Of a stretch of 22,197 bases of DNA, positions 20,765 through 22,197 are shown one piece after another; positions within the stretch are counted from its first letter, which is position 1, and each line of letters opens with the position of its first letter. The DNA is from JBEKDJ01 sp050014415 (GTDB taxonomy: Bacteria; Desulfobacterota; BSN033; UBA1163). A program made the position numbers and the translations under genes. The notes beneath the pieces were generated by a model. It ran no database searches, was not told the origin of the DNA, and was given only the letters and a program-made list of their open reading frames with translations. Location: the NCBI GenBank assembly GCA_050014415.1, contig JBEKDJ010000049.1:1-22197 (forward strand). Reading direction: 5' to 3'.

Positions 20765-20817
20765 TGCACCATGCGAGGTGCATGGCAGCCCTGAACCACG
20801 AAGGATTCAGGGGGCTG
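20762..20817 (+). terminator. Two tandem hairpins at and after the 3' end of tRNA-Ser(GGA)
   Basis: CCATGCACC-atgcga-GGTGCATGG (20762-20785) begins within the encoded CCA and forms a 9-bp stem. It is followed directly by CAGCCCTGAA...TTCAGGGGGCTG (20786-20817). No T-run follows. They may help 3' processing or termination, or be palindromic repeats. Confidence 0.45.
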
Positions 20818-20934
20818 GGAAATCTCTAAGAGACTTCGCTTATAACCTGAAACTTGTAGTTTGGGACTACTCAGCCAAAAGTTAACAGTCTATCATTTAA
20901 GGTATCCTGCCTCTAGCGAGATCAGGGAGTTTTA

Positions 20935-21246
20935 ATGAGAAGATACCATAAGCATTGGATGGCTTTTTTCACGGTGGTTTTTGTGGTCTTGCTCATCGCA
21001 GAGACTGCCCCAGCTCAGAAAAACTCAACCTACGTTGGAAAGGTTGTGAGCATCCACAGAGGAACACTCAGCGTGAAGGGAGGTAGGGGAGAGGTGATGT
21101 ATTTTGCTGTGGGAAAACGAACCACCTATATTCCTCGTCGTTTGCCCGCCGTGGACGAACGCGTCAAAGTGAGCTACTCCTATCGAAGGGGGCACAATGT
21201 AGCTCGTCAGGTTGAAGTCCTTCCTCCCCTTTCGAAGAAGAAGTGA
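20935..21246 (+). CDS. Small exported protein of unknown function
   Basis: 103 residues. The N-terminus MRRYHKHWMAFFTVVFVVLL and following residues form a basic region, a hydrophobic core and an AETAPAQ cleavage-like site around residues 22-28, so the mature part of about 75 residues is probably exported. The mature region (STYVGKVVSIHRGTLSVKG, FAVGKRTTYIPRRLP, DERVKVSYSYRRGHNVARQVEVL) looks like a small beta-barrel of the kind seen in DUF5666-type domains. The C-terminus is lysine-rich. AGGGAG precedes the ATG at good spacing. It lies alone between two tRNA genes. Confidence 0.7.
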   Translation: MRRYHKHWMAFFTVVFVVLLIAETAPAQKNSTYVGKVVSIHRGTLSVKGGRGEVMYFAVGKRTTYIPRRLPAVDERVKVSYSYRRGHNVARQVEVLPPLSKKK

Positions 21247-21260
21247 GAGAGAAAGATGGG

Positions 21261-21302
21261 GCGCCCATAGCTCAGTTGGATAGAGCGTCGGACTACGAAT
21301 CC
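21261..21302 (+). tRNA. tRNA-Arg (anticodon ACG), 5' half only
   Basis: GCGCCCATAGCTC, AGTTGGATAGAGC and GTCGGACTACGAATCC follow the first 42 or so positions of a bacterial tRNA-Arg(ACG) exactly: acceptor 5' strand, complete D-arm, anticodon stem and loop CTACGAA. After TCC the text changes to AAACCGTCACTG. The end of the anticodon stem, the variable region, the T-arm and the 3' acceptor strand are missing. No GGTTCGAATCC follows anywhere to the window end. This gene is truncated here, probably by integration of an element. Confidence 0.85.
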
Positions 21303-22090
21303 AAACCGTCACTGTGCTTTACTGATTTAATTGAGTAATATCAATGCGCTCAGATATAATCCCACACTACAAAACCACTGATTTCCTCTCCGCCATCACA
21401 TCGTTTATCACAACGCATTGAGATCCCGCCCCTGTTATATCAGGGTATAACCAGCAAAGTTGACGCCGTACTACCGCTTTTCTGGAAGTAATCCACACTT
21501 AAATATCCACAATCATTCAGGATTAGCTTGATTGCGCAAGTCGTGAAGCGCGTGTAGTACCGTTCTATTTCACATCATTGTGTAAAGGAAAAGTAGAACC
21601 GAGTTTTCAATTTCATATTAAGGTTTCATTTTTTATGAAATTCACAGCCTGAATTTTAAATTTATAGGGTACGCAGCGTGAATCTCCTACCCGATCACAG
21701 CCCGAAGCGCCATACCCCATAACCCCGGTGCAGCAGTCCAAAGGTGGTTGGCGGGTTATATAGCTCGGCCTCTCGATGTTTCTCTCTCTCACAATCGATG
21801 CAGTCCTATTGACCCCATACTAAATCCCATCTGTCACGGGGTTATGATAAAATACTCACATGGTACGACACGGACGTGTAGGTGCTCACCTCGATCACCC
21901 AGCAACCATATACCACATTAGGGGAATATTTTGATTTCTTGAAAATATTTTATAACCCACCGATATTATTAACGTAAACTCTATCCAATCCCAGCTAATC
22001 TTGCCCAAAATGGTCTAATTTAGGGGACAAAAATGCCCGATCCTGACCATTAGTAAAGGAGTAAAACTTTTTTCAAAGAAAGGAGATCAG
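21303..22090. other. Non-coding, AT-rich stretch after the broken tRNA-Arg
   Basis: No frame of useful length is supported on either strand. A small inverted repeat, GTTCTA and TAGAAC, lies at about 21562 and 21594. The text differs in composition from the housekeeping genes to the left. It is best seen as the regulatory or attachment end of an integrated element. No integrase, origin or phage gene is visible within it. Confidence 0.45.
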
Positions 22091-22197
22091 ATGAACATAC
22101 CCTTGAAAGTGCGCATTATGGAACGGAACATCCTTCAAACACAGTTGGCGCGAGATGTTGGAATTAGTGAGGCGTGTCTTTCCAGAATGGTTCATGG
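22091..22197 (+). CDS. Xre-type helix-turn-helix regulator, N-terminal part only
   Basis: The first 35 codons are present before the window ends. MNIPLKVRIMERNILQTQLA, then RDVGISEACLSRMVH, has the Cro/CI pattern: a first helix, then QTQLARDVGISEACLSRMV as the helix-turn-helix. GAAAGGAG precedes the ATG by 6 bases. Such regulators are common near the control ends of phages and integrative elements, which fits the broken tRNA-Arg upstream. Confidence 0.75.
   Translation, partial: MNIPLKVRIMERNILQTQLARDVGISEACLSRMVH

Noticed and set aside
20036..20925. CRISPR-like repeats around the tRNA genes
   Set aside because: The recurring GTTAAAAGTTAA-type motifs are short, irregularly spaced and variable. 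There is no repeat-spacer order.
21261..22197. Group I intron inserted in the tRNA-Arg anticodon arm
   Set aside because: The 3' half of the tRNA does not occur in the remaining 900 bases and no intron core was recognised. Integration of an element is the better reading.

Overview
The window looks like a chromosomal segment of an anaerobic bacterium, most likely from the Desulfobacterota (former Deltaproteobacteria). This lineage call is inference. It rests on the archaeal-type entry into the shikimate pathway, a tungsten-type aldehyde:ferredoxin oxidoreductase (AOR) with its maturation genes, GlcD/GlcF-type redox proteins with CCG domains, and many palindromic intergenic repeats. The ends of the window cut through aroA (left) and an Xre-type regulator (right).

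Region 1 (1-4365, minus strand) is an aromatic amino acid operon. It reads promoter, leader peptide, attenuator, ADH synthase (AroA'), dehydroquinate synthase II (AroB'), aroD, aroE, aroA. The 31-residue leader peptide carries the run Phe-Tyr-Trp-Trp-Cys-Phe. It is followed by mutually exclusive antiterminator and terminator stems, then a second terminator-like hairpin, so the operon appears to be controlled by ribosome-mediated attenuation. Palindromic repeats fill the gaps around aroD and before aroA.

Region 2 (4416-4659) is a 244-bp element with 18-bp perfect terminal inverted repeats, a MITE-like relic.

Region 3 (4692-14553) is a catabolic locus of two convergent operons. The plus operon encodes an AOR, a radical-SAM maturase with a large internal deletion, and two MoaD/ThiS-like proteins. 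The minus operon encodes a GntR/FCD regulator, a split UxaA-type lyase (large subunit plus SAF subunit), a DsrE-like protein, a maleate isomerase/arylmalonate decarboxylase-like enzyme, and a GlcD/GlcF-like 2-hydroxyacid oxidoreductase. Almost the same 19-bp operator sits at the promoters of both operons, so the regulator probably controls both. Together they look like one induced pathway for an organic acid whose breakdown involves an aldehyde. The substrate cannot be read from the sequence. A duplicated gene tail before glcD marks a lost second DsrE-like gene.

Region 4 (14779-20009, plus) is housekeeping: uvrA, a DUF4870-like membrane protein, a GerMN-domain protein and serS. Region 5 (20044-21302) holds tRNA-Ser(UGA), a four-helix-bundle gene broken by one stop codon, tRNA-Ser(GGA), a small exported protein and the 5' half of tRNA-Arg(ACG). 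The tRNA-Arg sequence stops just after the anticodon loop, about 790 bp of AT-rich non-coding sequence follows, and an Xre-type regulator begins at the edge. This looks like one end of an integrated mobile element.
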